DNA of 64,000 bases, from NCBI RefSeq assembly GCF_003944765.1, contig NZ_RWIU01000002.1, forward strand, positions 248,001 to 312,000, written 5' to 3'. The notes under the pieces are model-generated. The model saw only the letters and a program-made list of their open reading frames with translations, had not been told where the DNA came from and made no database searches. A program made the position numbers and the translations under genes. Numbering within the stretch: the first letter of the stretch is position 1; each line of letters begins with the position of its first letter. This document shows positions 62,363 to 64,000 of this stretch, piece after piece. Source of the stretch: Hymenobacter perfusus (lineage in GTDB: Bacteria > Bacteroidota > Bacteroidia > Cytophagales > Hymenobacteraceae).

Positions 62363-63202
62363 TTAGTGAAGGAAGTAGCCGACCAGCCGGCGGGCATAAC
62401 CGTTCAGCAGAAAGTAGGGCAGATAAGGCCGGGGACAGTTTTTGAGGCTGAAATGGGTGAAGTTGCGCAGGTTGCCGCCCCCCCGGATGCCGAACAGGTG
62501 CTGATAATACCCGCGCAGGCTACGCTGGCGGCGGGTTATTTCCTGGCCGCTTTCCTCGGGGTAGGTGCTGAGGCGGGCGGCATAGTTACAATACACCGGG
62601 AAGCCGTGCCGGCGGGCTACGCTGGTATAGTCGAAGTCGGCGAGGTAGTGGGGCAGGCGTTTCTCATCGAACAGGCCGATGGTTTCTAGCACTTGGCGCG
62701 GAATCAGCAGGCCCCGGCCCGGTAGGTAGGTAACCGGGTGCAGGCCCCGCCGCTGCTCCGGGGGCAGGGTTTCCAGCAGGTCGCGGCGGGTGTTGGTGCG
62801 CCAGTCCAGGGTTTCGCCGCCGTACACGGGCTGGCCGGTGCTGACATCCAGTTCCAGCGCCCCCAGCACGGCCGTGGGGTGTTGGGCGGCTACGGCCTGC
62901 ATCTGGGCCACAAAGTCGGGGGCCGTCAGCACATCGTTGTTGAGGGTCATGACCTGGGTGGCTCCTTCTGCCAGCGCCCGGCGGATACCCAGGTTCACCC
63001 CCGCCGTCCAGAACAGGTTACCGTCGCCTTCTTCCAGGAGTACCTCCGGAAAGTCCTGGCGTAGCATCTGGCCGGTACCGTCGGTAGAGCCATCGTCTAC
63101 CACCACTACCCGAAACGCCGGGGTAGTCTGCTGCCGCAAGGAATTGAGGCACGCCCGGGTAAAGTCTTTGCGGTTAAAAACCGGGATGACAATGTACAGC
63201 AT
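62363..63202 (-). CDS. Family 2 glycosyltransferase (rhamnosyltransferase-like)
   Basis: 279 residues from MLYIVIPVFNRKDF; the ORF can extend 20 codons upstream. GT2 features are IPVFNRKDFTRACLNSLRQQ, VVVVDDGSTDGTGQML, NLFWTAGVNLGIRRALAEGA, TLNNDVLTAPDFVAQM with the Asp-x-Asp-like NND, TYLPGRGLLIPRQV and HYLADFDYTSVARRHGF. It adds one sugar during repeat-unit synthesis at the cytosolic face of the membrane. The gene is 60 bp after the GT4 gene and 31 bp before the beta-helix lipoprotein gene, in one operon. Confidence 0.9.
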   Translation of the reverse strand: MLYIVIPVFNRKDFTRACLNSLRQQTTPAFRVVVVDDGSTDGTGQMLRQDFPEVLLEEGDGNLFWTAGVNLGIRRALAEGATQVMTLNNDVLTAPDFVAQMQAVAAQHPTAVLGALELDVSTGQPVYGGETLDWRTNTRRDLLETLPPEQRRGLHPVTYLPGRGLLIPRQVLETIGLFDEKRLPHYLADFDYTSVARRHGFPVYCNYAARLSTYPEESGQEITRRQRSLRGYYQHLFGIRGGGNLRNFTHFSLKNCPRPYLPYFLLNGYARRLVGYFLH

Positions 63203-63262
63203 ATGAACAAGTAGAAAGTAGACCGGAAGGGGGATGATAGAAACTACGACTGGCCGTCCCAA

Positions 63263-64000
63263 TCAGGCCCGGGCCAGCTGAGGGGAGCCAGCCGCGGCAT
63301 CCTCGTGTTCAAGGGGCGCTGCCATACGGTGCGCTGCAGGCTGCTGGAGCAAGGGGGTGACCAAGGATTGCAGGCGGGCTGCCCGGGCCGTCCAGGTCTG
63401 GGTAAGGGCGAATTCGTAGCCGGCCTGGCCGGCGGCCCGGCGTTCCAGGGGGTGATGGTAGAAGTATGCTACCGCCCGGGCCAGCGCATGGGCAGTAACT
63501 ACGGGCGTCGTAACCGGCACTTTCAGACCGGCGGCGGCCGGAATAAAGTCGTGGGCACCCTGGTGGTCGAGGGTAATGATGGGCAGGCCGGTGGCCATGG
63601 CTTCGAGAAACTGCGAGGCGAACGAGTCGCGCAGGCTACCGAACAGAAAGGCATCGTGGGTGAGAAAGGCCGTGCGTACTTCCGGCCACGAGACGGCCCC
63701 GCGCCAGGTCACGCGGCCTTCAAGGCCGTAGCGGGCAATCCAGCCCGGAATCTGTGGGCCGAGCGGGCCGTCCCCGATGATGGTGAGGTGAAAGGGAATC
63801 CGCCGGTCTACCCGGCTCAGCGCATCGAGGGCCAGCTGCAAAGCTTTGCGCGGAAACAGCCGGCCCAGCCACAGCAGACGCAGGGTAGGGGAGGCTTCAC
63901 GCTCCGGAAACACTGCCGGGAAGAAGGACTCCGGTAGACCCGAATCCAGAAACAGCTCTACCCGCCGCGCCCCCAGCCGGCGGGCCAGGTCGGCGGTTTC
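63263..64000 (-). CDS. Family 4 glycosyltransferase (N-terminus beyond window)
   Basis: The frame is open from the right edge to the stop at 63263 (245 residues visible). GT4 C-terminal domain motifs: LLWLGRLFPRKALQLALDAL, FHLTIIGDGPLGPQIPGWI, GRVTWRGAVSWPEV, and the nucleotide-sugar site FGSLRDSFASQFLEAMATGL followed by PIITLDHQGAHDF. The E-x7-E motif reads D-S-F-A-S-Q-F-L-E. It is a retaining transferase using an NDP-sugar. It opens the part of the minus-strand cluster visible here, and more genes are expected to the right. Confidence 0.9.
   Translation of the reverse strand, partial: ETADLARRLGARRVELFLDSGLPESFFPAVFPEREASPTLRLLWLGRLFPRKALQLALDALSRVDRRIPFHLTIIGDGPLGPQIPGWIARYGLEGRVTWRGAVSWPEVRTAFLTHDAFLFGSLRDSFASQFLEAMATGLPIITLDHQGAHDFIPAAAGLKVPVTTPVVTAHALARAVAYFYHHPLERRAAGQAGYEFALTQTWTARAARLQSLVTPLLQQPAAHRMAAPLEHEDAAAGSPQLARA

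Overview
The window reads as chromosomal DNA of a GC-rich (about 60% G+C) aerobic Bacteroidota bacterium, most likely Hymenobacter or a close relative. The signs are secreted proteins with type A and type B Por (type IX) secretion-system sorting tails, a SusC/SusD pair, a hybrid two-component regulator, PEP carboxykinase as a single housekeeping gene, and very long antisense open frames caused by the high GC at codon position 3. The genus is an inference from style; no rRNA is present.

Layout. 1-9.5 kb: an erythromycin-esterase-like protein (cut by the left edge), two large secreted adhesin-like proteins and a short-chain dehydrogenase. 9.5-18.1 kb: a secreted M36 metallopeptidase, a TerC-family membrane protein, pckA, an AraC-type regulator and a TPR/SH3 membrane protein. 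18.15-24.7 kb: tRNA-Lys, then an island-like stretch with long AT-rich gaps. It carries a DCC-family thiol oxidoreductase, three paralogous small Sec-exported proteins, a DUF5819-type protein, an HTTM (SdpB-like) membrane protein, a DUF4199-like membrane protein, a decayed IS982-type transposase and two MITE-like elements. I consider this the most interesting candidate system: it looks like an SDP-type exported-peptide and maturation cassette.

24.7-37.4 kb: a compact fructan utilisation locus. A hybrid sensor with a periplasmic sugar-binding domain would sense fructose, SusC/SusD would import oligosaccharides, a GH32 enzyme would hydrolyse them, a sugar porter would import fructose and a fructokinase would phosphorylate it. 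37.4-38.8 kb: a Fur-family regulator and a graveyard of gene fragments. 38.8-51.3 kb (plus strand): a surface polysaccharide operon. It starts with an undecaprenyl-phosphate sugar transferase and a WecG/TagA transferase, followed by a nine-gene set that starts with glucose-1-phosphate cytidylyltransferase and also has a sugar C-methyltransferase, a 3,5-epimerase, a second nucleotidyltransferase, a PIG-L deacetylase, a DUF4910 protein and a PLP aminotransferase. This set looks like a pathway to an unusual branched and/or amino CDP-sugar. 51.3-64 kb (minus strand, convergent): glycosyltransferases, GDP-fucose synthesis (gmd, fcl) and two paralogous secreted beta-helix proteins.

A recurring feature is a set of 112-131 bp intergenic elements filling the gaps between co-directional genes (six copies). 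Each has two inverted arms built from degenerate 8-bp tandem units. They fall into three sequence subfamilies and often reach right up to the next start codon.
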